Translations under genes and position numbers: made by a program
Shown: one piece after another, positions 39,066-48,159 of the stretch
How the letters are laid out: every line of letters starts with the position of its first letter
How positions within the stretch are numbered: position 1 is the first letter of the stretch
NCBI RefSeq assembly: GCF_001578105.1
Contig: NZ_CP014275.1
Span: forward strand, 3,162,001-3,226,000
Source of the DNA: Martelella sp. AD-3
GTDB taxonomy: Bacteria; Pseudomonadota; Alphaproteobacteria; Rhizobiales; Rhizobiaceae
Direction: 5' to 3'
DNA: 64,000 nt
Notes under the pieces: model-generated
The model's database searches: none
Told to the model about the DNA's origin: nothing
Seen by the model: the letters and a program-made list of their open reading frames with translations, nothing else

Positions 39066-39887
39066 TCAGCCCGCCAGTTCGCGCGATCGGTTGCAGGCGG
39101 CTTCCAGCGCCCGGTCGAAGACCGGCTGCAGGCCGTCCTCGGCCATCAGCTGCTCGAGCGCTGCGGCCGTCGTGCCGCCGGGCGAGGTGACATTCTTGCG
39201 CAGCGTGCCGGCGTCGTCCTTCGAGCCGTCCATCAGCGCGCCAGCGCCGATCACCGTGCCGCGCGCAAGCCGCATCGCAAGCTTCTCGTCAAGCCCGAGC
39301 TTGCGGCCGGCTTCGGCCATGCACTCGACCAGGTAGAAGGCATAGGCCGGACCGCTGCCGGAAATCGCGGTGACGGCGTCGATATCCGCTTCCTTTTCCA
39401 CCCACTCGACCTGGCCGACGGCGGCAAGAAGCGTATCAGCCTCCTCGCGCGCGGCCTCGGTGACGAGGCCATTGGCAAAGGCGCCGATGACGCCGCGACC
39501 GACCATGGACGGCGTATTGGGAATGGTGCGGATCATCGCCAGCTTTCCGAGCCGCTCCTCGAAATAGGAGAGCGTCTTTCCGGCGGCGACCGAGATGATC
39601 AGCGTATTCTCGTCTATCACCGGGGCCAGCGTATCGAGCACGGCATACATGACCTGCGGCTTGACGGCGAGAACCAGTATTTTGGCCTTGATATCATCCG
39701 GCGGCGCCACATGGTGACGGATGCCGCTGCGATCGAGCAGGCTCTTGATGCCGTTTGAAGGGTTCGGATCGATCACCGTGATCGCCTCGCGACGCACCCC
39801 GCCCGCGACCCAGCCCGAAAGCAAAGCGCCGCCCATATTGCCGGCGCCAACCAGCACCAGTCCTTCGATTTCGCCGAGGTCTGCCAT
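39066..39887 (-). CDS. proC: Pyrroline-5-carboxylate reductase
   Basis: ProC (EC 1.5.1.2) makes proline from pyrroline-5-carboxylate with NAD(P)H. The 273 residues have the Rossmann motif LVLVGAGNMGGALLSGW, VLAVKPQVM, IRTIPNTPSMVGRGV, AISGSGPAYAFYLVE and the C-terminal VTSPGGTTAAALEQL. The start is ATG 39887 with GGAG nine bases upstream; the apparent start at 39902 is a TTG. It is encoded 1 nt after the YbjN-like gene. Confidence 0.95.
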   Translation of the reverse strand: MADLGEIEGLVLVGAGNMGGALLSGWVAGGVRREAITVIDPNPSNGIKSLLDRSGIRHHVAPPDDIKAKILVLAVKPQVMYAVLDTLAPVIDENTLIISVAAGKTLSYFEERLGKLAMIRTIPNTPSMVGRGVIGAFANGLVTEAAREEADTLLAAVGQVEWVEKEADIDAVTAISGSGPAYAFYLVECMAEAGRKLGLDEKLAMRLARGTVIGAGALMDGSKDDAGTLRKNVTSPGGTTAAALEQLMAEDGLQPVFDRALEAACNRSRELAG

Positions 39888-39888
39888 A

Positions 39889-40389
39889 TCAGGCCTCTCC
39901 AACCGTTTCGAACATCACCGCCTTCATCGCGTCCTCGGCAGACATGCCGGACCAGACGACGAACTGGAAGGCCTGGAAGTAATTCTCGCACGCATCGAGC
40001 CCGTTGGAAAGCGTACCCTCGACCTGCTGGTTGGTGGGCTCCGCGCCGCCCGCCAGAAGCAGCGAATGGCGGAAGACCACCACATTCTCATGCGGCCAGA
40101 AATCGAAATGGCCCATCAGAACCTGGGAATTGACGCGCGAAAGCAGACGCACCAGTTCGGTCACGCGATGATCGGGCACACGCAGGTCGAAGGCGCAGGC
40201 AAGGTGCAGCGCCTCATGCTGGCTCATCCACGAGAATGAGACGTGATAGTCGGCCCAGCGTCCGCCGACCGTCATGGCGATCTCATCCTCGCCCGAACGC
40301 TCGAAACTCCAGTCATTCGTGGATGCCACGAACTCGATCATGTCGACCGGATTGTTCAGACGTTCAATTTCCAAAAGACCAAGACCCAT
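39889..40389 (-). CDS. YbjN domain protein
   Basis: The 166-residue cytoplasmic protein of the YbjN/type III chaperone-like fold starts MGLGLLEIERLNNPVDMIEF, with VGGRWADYHVSFSWM and LLSRVNSQVLMGHFDFWP typical of the rhizobial family. The function is unknown; YbjN-fold proteins often act as chaperones. The ATG at 40389 has AAAGGTGG at short spacing. It heads the ybjN-proC-csaA run. Confidence 0.87.
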   Translation of the reverse strand: MGLGLLEIERLNNPVDMIEFVASTNDWSFERSGEDEIAMTVGGRWADYHVSFSWMSQHEALHLACAFDLRVPDHRVTELVRLLSRVNSQVLMGHFDFWPHENVVVFRHSLLLAGGAEPTNQQVEGTLSNGLDACENYFQAFQFVVWSGMSAEDAMKAVMFETVGEA

Positions 40390-40853
40390 GAACCACCTTT
40401 TCCGGTTGCCCGCTTCCGGTTCCGGCCAGTTTCCTGACCGGCCTCCCCGCAATGCGCCACCGGCTTAATTTCGAATCATCTATTAAAATCAGTGTATAAC
40501 GCGCAAACGCCAACACCAGCCCCCAGGCCGCGGCTTTGCCATCATCGGTCGTTTTCGCGTTCGGAAAATGATTCAGGGGCAGGGCCTAAATGATTCAGTG
40601 AATTGCCTTTTTTAACCATGTCCACAGGCCGGATTTTTTTTGGGGGAAGTCGCTGAAAGAATGCGCAAACACTGTTTCCGGGCTTGGGGACGCCCAGTTC
40701 CGATGACAGCGCTGGCTTGCGGGCGCGGAAAAGCAGGCCCGCGCGGGCCTGCCGAAACGGCCGATGCGCCCGCCGGCGATGCCGGCGCGTGCATGAAATG
40801 TGTGAAGGCCGCCCCTGGAGGCGGCCTTTGCTGCTTTGTCCGGATTGCCGTAA
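40390..40853. other. Intergenic region between ybjN and clpB
   Basis: These 464 bases hold the promoter of the ybjN-proC-csaA run near the left end and the clpB terminator at the right. A perfect 20-bp palindrome lies at 40733-40752 (GCAGGCCCGCGCGGGCCTGC). The part 40480-40650 is AT-rich, with a run of eight T near 40634-40641. No tRNA, small RNA family or convincing open frame was recognised. Confidence 0.5.
40805..40828 (-). terminator. Hairpin downstream of clpB
   Basis: The stem AAGGCCGCC (40805-40813) and GGCGGCCTT (40820-40828) with a 6-base loop begins 26 nt past the clpB stop. The minus-strand tail is not T-rich, so termination may be Rho-assisted. Confidence 0.5.
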
Positions 40854-43457
40854 TCAGGCGACGTCCTGCAAACGCCCGGAGAGCGTGAACAGCAACCGGT
40901 CGGAGCCCGCATCAACCTTGACATGGGTGCCGTCGGCGATTTCGCCGCCGAGGATCCTCTCGGCCAGCGGATCCTGCACCGCCGTCTGGATCACGCGCTT
41001 CAAGGGGCGCGCGCCATAGGCCGGGTCATAGCCCTTCTCGGCGAGCCAGTCGCGGGCTTCCGGCGTCAGCTCGATCTCGATCTTGCGGTCGGACAGAAGC
41101 TTTTCGAGCCTGCCGAGCTGAATATCGACGATCGCGCCCATATCCTCGCGATGCAGCCTGTGGAACAGGATGATATCGTCGACGCGGTTCAGGAACTCCG
41201 GCCGGAACGACGCCCGGACGACCTCCATCACCTGCTCGCGCGCGGCCGAACTGTCCTCATTTTCGCCAAGCTGGGTCAGGAACTCCGAGCCCAGATTGGA
41301 GGTCATGATGATGATCGTGTTGCGGAAGTCGACCGTGCGGCCCTGGCCGTCGGTCAGCCGCCCGTCATCGAGCACCTGCAGCAGCACGTTGAAGACATCC
41401 GGATGGGCCTTTTCGATCTCGTCGAACAGGACCACCTGGTACGGCCTGCGGCGCACCGCCTCGGTCAACATGCCACCCTCGTCGTAACCGACATAGCCGG
41501 GAGGGGCGCCGATCAGGCGGGCCACGGAGTGTTTCTCCATGTATTCCGACATGTCCATGCGCACCATCGCCGTTTCGTCGTCGAAGAGGAAGCGGGCGAG
41601 CGACTTGGTCAGTTCCGTCTTGCCGACGCCGGTCGGGCCCAGGAACATGAACGAGCCGATCGGGCGGTTCGGGTCCTGCAGGCCGGCGCGCGCGCGGCGA
41701 ACGGAGCGGGAGACCGCCTGCACGGCATCACCCTGGCCGACGACCCAGCGGGCCAGTTCGTCTTCCATCCGGAGCAGTTTCTCGCGCTCGCCTTCCAGCA
41801 TCTTGTCGACCGGGATACCGGTCCAGCGGGAGACGACCTGGGCGATATTGTCGGGCGTGACAACCTCCTGCAGGATGGAATCGGTGACCGTATTGTCCTC
41901 GGTTTCGGCCTCGGCCAGTTCCTTTTCCAGCTTCGGGATCGTGCCATAGGCAAGCTCGCCGGCCTTCTGGTACTCGCCGCCGCGCTGGGCGATCGCGAGC
42001 TCGTTGCGGGCCGCATCCAGCTGCTTCTTCAGGTCGGCAGCCTTGTTCAGCTTGTTCTTTTCCGACTGCCAGCGCGCCGTCAGCGTATCGGCCTCTTCTT
42101 CCAAAGAGGCGAGTTCGCCTTCAAGCCTGGAAAGCCGGTCCTTCGATGCCGTGTCGGTTTCCTTCTTCAGCGCCTCGCGCTCGATCTTCAGCTGGACGAT
42201 CCGGCGGTCGAGTTCATCGAGCTCCTCCGGCTTGGAATCCACCTGCATGCGCACGCGGCTTGATGCCTCGTCCATCAGGTCGATGGCCTTGTCCGGCAGG
42301 AAGCGATCGGTGATGTAGCGGTTCGAAAGCGTCGCGGCGGCCACAAGCGCACTGTCGGAGATGCGCACCTGATGGTGCTGCTCGTATTTCTCCTTCAGGC
42401 CGCGCAGGATCGAGATCGTGTCCTCGACCGTCGGCTCGGCAACCATCACCGGCTGGAACCGTCGGGCAAGAGCCGCGTCCTTTTCGACATGCTTGCGGTA
42501 TTCATCAAGCGTGGTCGCGCCGACGCAGTGCAGCTCGCCGCGGGCAAGCGCGGGTTTCAGCAGGTTGGACGCATCCATGGCGCCATCGGCCTTCCCGGCG
42601 CCGACCAGGGTGTGCATCTCGTCGATGAACAGGATGATCTTGCCGGCTTCGGCCTGAACCTCGTTCAAAACCGCCTTCAGCCGTTCCTCGAACTCGCCGC
42701 GATATTTCGCGCCCGCAATCAGCGCGCCCATGTCGAGCGCCATCAGCTTCTTGTCCTTCAGGCTTTCCGGCACATCGCCATCGACAATGCGCAAGGCAAG
42801 GCCTTCCGTGATCGCCGTCTTGCCGACGCCGGGCTCACCGATCAGAACAGGATTGTTCTTGGTCCGGCGGGACAGGACCTGAATGGTACGGCGGATTTCG
42901 TCGTCGCGGCCGATCACCGGATCGAGCTTGCCGTCGCGGGCATCGGCCGTGAGGTCGCGCGCATATTTCTTCAGAGCGTCATAGCCTTCCTCGGCGCTGG
43001 CGCTGTCGGCGGTGCGGCCCTTGCGGATCTCGTTGATGGCCTCGTTCAGCCCGTTCGGCGTCACGCCGGCGCCTTCCAGCGCCTTCGCCGTCGACGCGGA
43101 TTTCTCGATCGTCAGCGCCAGAAGCAGCCGTTCGACCGTGACGAAACTGTCGCCGGCCTTCTTCGCTGCCTCCTCGGCGGTGTTGAAAACCTTCGCCAGC
43201 GGCTGGGAGAGATAAATCTGGCCGTTCCCGCCGGAAACCTTGGGGATCCGGGCGAGCGCCGCGTCATTGGCGAGGCGCGCCTTCTTGGCATCGCCCCCTG
43301 CCCGCTCGATCAGCGAGGCGGCCATGCCCTGTTCGTCGTCGAGCAGCACCTTCAAGAGGTGCTCGGCGCCGAACTGCTGATGGCCTTCGCCGAGAGCGTA
43401 GGTCTGCGCGGATTGCAGAAAGCCGCGCACGCGTTCGGAATATTTCTCGATATTCAT
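40854..43457 (-). CDS. clpB: ClpB disaggregase
   Basis: ClpB is a hexameric AAA+ chaperone that works with DnaK to pull apart protein aggregates. The 867 residues hold the N domain (1-150), AAA1 with Walker A GEPGVGKT near 206, the long coiled-coil middle domain (about 410-530, rich in Glu, Lys and Leu), AAA2 with Walker A GPTGVGKT near 607, and the pore loops ([19 protein letters not shown]). Length and order are normal. No CIRCE element or clear sigma-32 promoter was identified upstream. Confidence 0.97.
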   Translation of the reverse strand: MNIEKYSERVRGFLQSAQTYALGEGHQQFGAEHLLKVLLDDEQGMAASLIERAGGDAKKARLANDAALARIPKVSGGNGQIYLSQPLAKVFNTAEEAAKKAGDSFVTVERLLLALTIEKSASTAKALEGAGVTPNGLNEAINEIRKGRTADSASAEEGYDALKKYARDLTADARDGKLDPVIGRDDEIRRTIQVLSRRTKNNPVLIGEPGVGKTAITEGLALRIVDGDVPESLKDKKLMALDMGALIAGAKYRGEFEERLKAVLNEVQAEAGKIILFIDEMHTLVGAGKADGAMDASNLLKPALARGELHCVGATTLDEYRKHVEKDAALARRFQPVMVAEPTVEDTISILRGLKEKYEQHHQVRISDSALVAAATLSNRYITDRFLPDKAIDLMDEASSRVRMQVDSKPEELDELDRRIVQLKIEREALKKETDTASKDRLSRLEGELASLEEEADTLTARWQSEKNKLNKAADLKKQLDAARNELAIAQRGGEYQKAGELAYGTIPKLEKELAEAETEDNTVTDSILQEVVTPDNIAQVVSRWTGIPVDKMLEGEREKLLRMEDELARWVVGQGDAVQAVSRSVRRARAGLQDPNRPIGSFMFLGPTGVGKTELTKSLARFLFDDETAMVRMDMSEYMEKHSVARLIGAPPGYVGYDEGGMLTEAVRRRPYQVVLFDEIEKAHPDVFNVLLQVLDDGRLTDGQGRTVDFRNTIIIMTSNLGSEFLTQLGENEDSSAAREQVMEVVRASFRPEFLNRVDDIILFHRLHREDMGAIVDIQLGRLEKLLSDRKIEIELTPEARDWLAEKGYDPAYGARPLKRVIQTAVQDPLAERILGGEIADGTHVKVDAGSDRLLFTLSGRLQDVA

Positions 43458-43647
43458 GTCCTTGCCTCCATTCCTCGCCCGGCCCTTTTGAAGCGACAGG
43501 ACGATGACCTAGAAAAACCCCCTCAGCGAGGCGGGCCTGATTATGCGGCGCAAACGCCGCTCAAGGTCTGATATGGGTGCAGACAGGATGGCTTTAAAGA
43601 GCACCGCCGGAGAATTTGTTGCTGATATGCAACACCAGCTAAGCCCC

Positions 43648-44274
43648 TCAGCTATGGGCAAAAATGTCGGTTTCCTCCCACCCCAGAAGGTCGAGCTTGG
43701 CCCTGGTCGGAAGGAAGTCGAAGCAGGCGCCGGCGAGCGCCATGCGGTCCTCGCGCATCAGCCGTTCCATCAGCTTGTCGCGCAGGCGGTGGAGATAGAG
43801 AACGTCGGAGGCGGCATAGGCGAGCTGCGCCTCGGAGAGCGTTTCCGCCGCCCAGTCGGAGGATTGCTGCGCCTTGGATACATCGACCTCGAGCATCTCC
43901 TTCAGATTATCCTTAAGACCATGCCGGTCCGTATAGGTCCGCGTCAGGCGCGAGGCGATCTTGGTGCAGAACACGTTCTCGGTCGTCACGCCGAATGTGT
44001 AATAGAGAACGGCGATATCGAAACGACCGAAATGAAAGATCTTCTGGCGCGAGGCATCGGCGAGCATGGCGCAAAGGTTCGGCGCTTCCTTTTGGCCCGC
44101 ATCAATCTGGATAACGTCCGCCGTCCCGTCGCCCGGCGAGATCTGCACCACGCACAGCCGGTCACGACGCGGCACCAGCCCGAGCGTTTCCGTGTCGATC
44201 GCGATCGCGCCGGTATAGCGGGCGGCATCCTCGGCCGGAATGTCGTTTCTGTGGACGCGGATCTCTTCGTTCAT
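43648..44274 (-). CDS. nrnC: NrnC, DEDDy 3'-5' exoribonuclease for short RNA
   Basis: The 208-residue single-domain RNase D-like exonuclease matches NrnC of Brucella and Bartonella, which degrades dinucleotides and short RNA in bacteria lacking Orn. The DEDDy residues are visible: D27 and E29 in IAIDTETLGL, Asp in FHFGRFDIAVL, and Tyr/Asp in AYAASDVLYLHRL. It lacks the HRDC domains of true RNase D. Confidence 0.9.
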   Translation of the reverse strand: MNEEIRVHRNDIPAEDAARYTGAIAIDTETLGLVPRRDRLCVVQISPGDGTADVIQIDAGQKEAPNLCAMLADASRQKIFHFGRFDIAVLYYTFGVTTENVFCTKIASRLTRTYTDRHGLKDNLKEMLEVDVSKAQQSSDWAAETLSEAQLAYAASDVLYLHRLRDKLMERLMREDRMALAGACFDFLPTRAKLDLLGWEETDIFAHS

Positions 44275-44451
44275 CCATTCTTCTCCGTGGGCTTTCGTGC
44301 TGCAACGTCATGGGGTCATAGCGGATCGCCGGGCAAGACGATAGAAGAAAAGCCCGTATCGAACGCAATCGGCGGGCGCCGGCGGGCGTTGTGCACGCGC
44401 TCCGGAATGGCTATCTGGGGACACTTCTGAGAAAAGCGAAAGGCAAGGACG

Positions 44452-44832
44452 ATGACTGGCAGGAGGATTATAGCGCCACTCTCTGCGCTCTGGAGGCGTC
44501 ACCGGGGCCTCTGCGTCGCATTCGTCGTCACCGGCTTCATCACGCTCGTCTTTGCCTTGCAGTTCGTCCTTTCCGTCTTCTACTGGCGCAATCCGGAAAA
44601 CCGGAACCTCGAACTCAAGGGCTGGATGACGCTGGGCCATGTCGCCATTGTCTATGACATCCCGGCGGAAGAACTTGCGGAGGAGCTGGACCTCGTTCCC
44701 GACAGTCGCAGCCGGCGGATGATGCTCCGCCAGATCGCCCGCATCAAGGGCATCTCGCTTGAAGAACTGGAGGACGAGATCGCCCACGCCCTCGATGATT
44801 ATGAGGACGAAAAGGCCGAGCGCGATGAGTGA
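44452..44832 (+). CDS. Small membrane protein of unknown function
   Basis: The 126-residue protein has a basic N-terminus, one membrane helix (about 19-43, LCVAFVVTGFITLVFALQF) and a cytoplasmic or periplasmic acidic tail. The segment YDIPAEELAEELDLVPDS is followed by RIKGISLEELEDEI and an Asp/Glu-rich end. The start has AAGGA two bases upstream. The last eight bases overlap the DedA gene start, so the two are translationally coupled. I do not recognise the family. Confidence 0.7.
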   Translation: MTGRRIIAPLSALWRRHRGLCVAFVVTGFITLVFALQFVLSVFYWRNPENRNLELKGWMTLGHVAIVYDIPAEELAEELDLVPDSRSRRMMLRQIARIKGISLEELEDEIAHALDDYEDEKAERDE

Positions 44833-45472
44833 GCAGCTTCTGGCGCTGCTGCCGGTCTACGGCGTGCCCGTGATCGGCTTTGCCGTATTTCTGGCCTGTT
44901 GCGGCATTCCGCTGCCGACGGCCGTGATCATGCTGTTCGGCGGCTCGCTTGTTTCAACGGGCGACCTGACCTTCTGGGCGGTCTACACGGTCTGCGTCGC
45001 GGCGGCCTGCAGCGGCGACCAGGTCGGTTACTGGGCCGGACGGATCGGCGGCACCGGCTATGTCGAGCGTTTTGCCGCGCGCGGGCCGAAGCGCCAACGC
45101 CTCGTCGACCGCGCCCGCGACTATCTGGAACGCCGGGGCGTCATCGCGATCTTCATCACGCGCTGGCTGCTGGCGATGATCGGCCCCTACATGAACCCGG
45201 TCGCGGGAGCGGCGGGCATGCGCTGGAAACTGTTCATTGCCGCCGCCATTCCCGGGCAGATGCTCTATGTACTGATCTACACGCTGCTCGGCCTGGTCTT
45301 CTCCCACAACATCATCGCCGTGGCCCAGATCGTCGGCAATGCCAGCGGCTTCCTGGCGGCGGGCGTGGTCACGCTCGCGCTCTTCTGGTACATGACCCGC
45401 GTCCTGCATTTCTCCTGGAAACGGCGACGCCGGCGCTATCTGAAGCCGCGCGGCCGGCGCAACCGGCACTGA
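44825..45472 (+). CDS. DedA family membrane protein
   Basis: The 215-residue DedA/SNARE-associated membrane protein has hydrophobic helices and the hallmark GDQVGYWAGRIGG, then RGVIAIFITRWLLAMIGPYM with the essential Arg residues, and NPVAGAAGMRW. DedA proteins include undecaprenyl-phosphate and phospholipid flippases. The ATG at 44825 lies within the end of the upstream gene. The C-terminus is strongly basic (RRRRYLKPRGRRNRH). Confidence 0.88.
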   Translation: MSEQLLALLPVYGVPVIGFAVFLACCGIPLPTAVIMLFGGSLVSTGDLTFWAVYTVCVAAACSGDQVGYWAGRIGGTGYVERFAARGPKRQRLVDRARDYLERRGVIAIFITRWLLAMIGPYMNPVAGAAGMRWKLFIAAAIPGQMLYVLIYTLLGLVFSHNIIAVAQIVGNASGFLAAGVVTLALFWYMTRVLHFSWKRRRRRYLKPRGRRNRH

Positions 45473-45524
45473 GACCGAGGCGCCCTTCCGCAATGCTTCA
45501 GGGCGTCATCAAAACGCAGTCAAA

Positions 45525-45542
45525 ACGTCATCGAGATGTAAT
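45525..45542 (+). promoter_or_regulatory. Possible PhoB box upstream of the alkaline phosphatase
   Basis: Two 7-base half sites, ACGTCAT and ATGTAAT, are separated by four bases, 60 nt upstream of the start. Each matches the Pho-box half site CTGTCAT at five of seven positions with the right spacing. The match is degenerate and could be chance. Confidence 0.3.
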
Positions 45543-45601
45543 GCCGCGGGACTATCGCGGATGCGCAGCTATCTTCACACACTCTTTACCAAGAGGTTTC
45601 C

Positions 45602-47359
45602 ATGCGCGCACGTCTCGCACTTCTCGCAGCCGCGACCTGCCTTGCCGGCACGGCCCAGGCCGCCACGATCTATCCCCTCGACCGCGCCACCATCCTGGTC
45701 GGCTCGCCCTTCGATTTCAAGGTCGAACTCGATTCGGTCCATGACGCAGGCGACATCGAAGTCACCGTCAACGGCGAAGCCTACGCGGACGTCTTCGGCG
45801 CTGACGCCGAATTCGTCTCCGACGAAAAGGGCAAAAACGACGAAAGTCTCGGCTCCGCCCTGATCCTGCGCGAGCTCGCCCTCGGCGAGGCCGGCGACTA
45901 TACCGTTGCCGTCAAGGCCGGCGACGAGACGAAGGAAGTCACCTGGACCGTCTATGACACGCCTGAAATGCCGAAGGCCAAGAACATCATCTTCTTCGTC
46001 GCCGACGGCATGTCCATGGGCCACCGTTCGGCTGCCCGCATCATGTCCAAGGGCATGACCGAGGGCAAGGCCGACGGCCGGCTGAACGCTGACGACCTCG
46101 ACCGGATGGCGATCATCGGCACCTCCTCGACCCATTCGGTCGCGACCGACTCGGCCAACACCATGTCGGCCTACATGACCGGCCACAAGACCCGCGTCAA
46201 CGCGCTCGGCGTCTATGCCGACCGCACGCCCGACAGCCTGGACGATCCCAAGGTCGAGACCATTGCCGAGGCGCTGCGCCGCCAGACCGGCAAGTCGATC
46301 GGCGTCGTCTCCACCGCCGAGATCGAAGACGCGACGCCGGCCGCCGTTGTCGCCCACACCCGCCTTCGCGCAGACAAGGCCGAGATCGTCGGCATGTTCT
46401 ACGACGTGAAGCCGGAAGTCGTCCTCGGCGGCGGTTCCGCCTACTTCCTGAAGTCGGATGTCCCCGGCTCCAAGCGCAAGGACGAAAACGACTATATCGC
46501 CATGTTCCAGGATGCCGGCTACACGGTCGTCACCTCCGCCGACGAGCTGGCTTCCGCCGAAAAGACGCAAGACGGAAAGCTGCTCGGCCTGTTCCACACC
46601 GGCAACATGGATTCAACTCTTGACCGCAAGTTCCTGAAGACCGGCAGCGTCGACAAGTTCCCGAACCAGCCCGGTCTCGTGGACATGACCACGGCAGCCA
46701 TCGACCAGCTTTCCAAGAACCCGGAAGGCTTCTTCCTGATGGTCGAGGCCGCCAATGTCGACAAGATGTCGCACCCGCTCGACTGGGACCGCGCCGTCAT
46801 CGACATGATCGAGTTCGACCAGGCCGTCGGCGCCGCCATGGAGTGGATGAACGCCAATCCGGACACGCTGATCGTCGTCACCGGCGACCACACCCACGGC
46901 TTCTCGGTCATCGGCACGATCGACGATGAGGTCCAGGCGGACGAGATGCGCGACAAGGTCATGACCTATGACGACGCCGGCTTCCCGAACTACACGGACG
47001 AAGACGGCGACGGCTATCCGGACAAGGTCGACGTCTCGCGTCGCCTGGCCATGTTCGCCAATAACTTCCCCGACTACTACGAGACCTTCCGCCCGAAGCT
47101 GGACGGTCCGTTCGAGCCGGCCGTGAAGGACGAGAACGGCCGCTACGTCGCAAACGAGGCCTACAAGGATGTTCCCGGCGCGGTTCTGCGCACCGGCAAC
47201 CTGCCCTATGACGCCTCGACCGGCGTTCACGCCGTTGACGACGTTCTCCTGCAGGCGACCGGCCCCGGCGCCGAAGGCTTCAAGGGCTATATGGAACAGT
47301 CCGACGTCTACGAAGTGCTGGCCGATGCCTTCGCCCTCGGCAACAGCCAGAAGCAGTAG
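45602..47359 (+). CDS. Secreted alkaline phosphatase
   Basis: The 585-residue exported phosphatase has a signal peptide (residues 1-20, MRARLALLAAATCLAGTAQA), an N-terminal Ig-like beta domain (about 22-120), and an alkaline phosphatase domain. The metal and nucleophile signatures are present: NIIFFVADGMS, the nucleophile Ser in VATDSANTMSAYMTGHKT, EAANVDKMSHPLDWD and VVTGDHTHGFS. A DEDGDGYPDKVD loop looks like a calcium-binding EF-hand insertion. It should release phosphate from monoesters in the periplasm. It may respond to phosphate limitation, judged from a weak Pho-box-like site upstream. Confidence 0.93.
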   Translation: MRARLALLAAATCLAGTAQAATIYPLDRATILVGSPFDFKVELDSVHDAGDIEVTVNGEAYADVFGADAEFVSDEKGKNDESLGSALILRELALGEAGDYTVAVKAGDETKEVTWTVYDTPEMPKAKNIIFFVADGMSMGHRSAARIMSKGMTEGKADGRLNADDLDRMAIIGTSSTHSVATDSANTMSAYMTGHKTRVNALGVYADRTPDSLDDPKVETIAEALRRQTGKSIGVVSTAEIEDATPAAVVAHTRLRADKAEIVGMFYDVKPEVVLGGGSAYFLKSDVPGSKRKDENDYIAMFQDAGYTVVTSADELASAEKTQDGKLLGLFHTGNMDSTLDRKFLKTGSVDKFPNQPGLVDMTTAAIDQLSKNPEGFFLMVEAANVDKMSHPLDWDRAVIDMIEFDQAVGAAMEWMNANPDTLIVVTGDHTHGFSVIGTIDDEVQADEMRDKVMTYDDAGFPNYTDEDGDGYPDKVDVSRRLAMFANNFPDYYETFRPKLDGPFEPAVKDENGRYVANEAYKDVPGAVLRTGNLPYDASTGVHAVDDVLLQATGPGAEGFKGYMEQSDVYEVLADAFALGNSQKQ

Positions 47360-47377
47360 GCTTCACGTTCGAGACGG

Positions 47378-47400
47378 GACCGGGCGGGTTTCGCCCGGTC
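47378..47400 (+). terminator. Alkaline phosphatase terminator hairpin
   Basis: The stem GACCGGGCG (47378-47386) and CGCCCGGTC (47392-47400) has a 5-base loop, 18 nt after the stop. A near copy of the hairpin (CCGGGCG/CGCCCGG) recurs at 47624-47642 on the other side of the palindromic repeat. Confidence 0.6.
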
Positions 47401-47432
47401 CTCAGACTACCGATGAACCTACTCTTTATACG

Positions 47433-47588
47433 GACGTCATCCTCGGGCTTGTCCCGAGGATCTAACCACGATCCCGCACGAGCGGAGTAGCGTTTTGGAA
47501 GAAGTTGTATTCCAAATGACTTCTCGTCCGGGACGCCTGCCGAGTAGAGGCGTGCTTAGGTGCTCGGGACAAGCCCGAGCATGACGGC
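47433..47588. repeat. Palindromic MITE-like intergenic repeat, copy 2
   Basis: The element of about 156 bp starts with GACGTCATCCTCGGGCTTGT and ends with the inverted GACAAGCCCGAGCATGAC. Each end forms its own hairpin (CCTCGGGCTTGTCCCGAGG at the left). It matches the element at 23258-23415 in inverted orientation. No open frame; it separates the alkaline phosphatase gene from the DUF3299/ABC operon. Confidence 0.72.
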
Positions 47589-47669
47589 GGAGATTGGAGC
47601 AGGCTTTGTCAACCAGCTGGGGTCCGGGCGGCTTACGCCCGGTCCTTTCCCGTCAGGAGAACTGATCCG

Positions 47670-48128
47670 ATGACCACTCTGCCCTTTTCCCGCCGCGGCC
47701 TGCTTGCCGCAGCAAGCGCGCTCGGCGTCGGCCTTGCCCTTCGCCCCGCTCTTGCCGCCGCCGCCGACCTGAATTTCGATGAACTCTACGGCTCGTTCAG
47801 TCCGCTCGGCCTCGAATTTTCCGACAAGGTGAAGGACCTCACCGGCGAAAAAGTTTCGATCCGCGGCTTCATGGCGCCGCCGCTGAAGGCCGAGGCGCAG
47901 TTCTTCGTGCTCTCCGAAATCCCGATGGCGCTCTGCCCGTTCTGCTCTTCGGATGCCGACTGGCCGGAAAACATCGTCGTCGTCTATCTCGACAGGAAAC
48001 AGACCTTCGTCCAGCCGAACCAGATGATCGAGGTGACCGGCAGGCTCGACCGCGGTTCCTGGGTGGATCCCGAAACCGGCTTCGTCAGCCAGCTGCGCCT
48101 GAGAGACGCGCGCTACAAAACCATCTGA
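47670..48128 (+). CDS. Exported DUF3299-like protein
   Basis: The 152-residue protein has a probable Tat signal (SRRGLLAAASALGVGLALRP, with the twin Arg at residues 8-9). The mature domain has KVSIRGFMAPPLKAEAQFFV, LCPFCSSDADWPENIVVVY and a final TGRLDRG ... SQLRLRDARY, as in the DUF3299 family. The CPFC pair is a possible metal-binding site. It is first in an operon with an ABC ATPase and a permease with a His-rich loop, so it may be the periplasmic partner. AGGAG lies upstream of the ATG. Confidence 0.75.
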   Translation: MTTLPFSRRGLLAAASALGVGLALRPALAAAADLNFDELYGSFSPLGLEFSDKVKDLTGEKVSIRGFMAPPLKAEAQFFVLSEIPMALCPFCSSDADWPENIVVVYLDRKQTFVQPNQMIEVTGRLDRGSWVDPETGFVSQLRLRDARYKTI

Positions 48129-48159
48129 CCGCCCGCCCGCAAATCCGAAAGCCGCCCCC

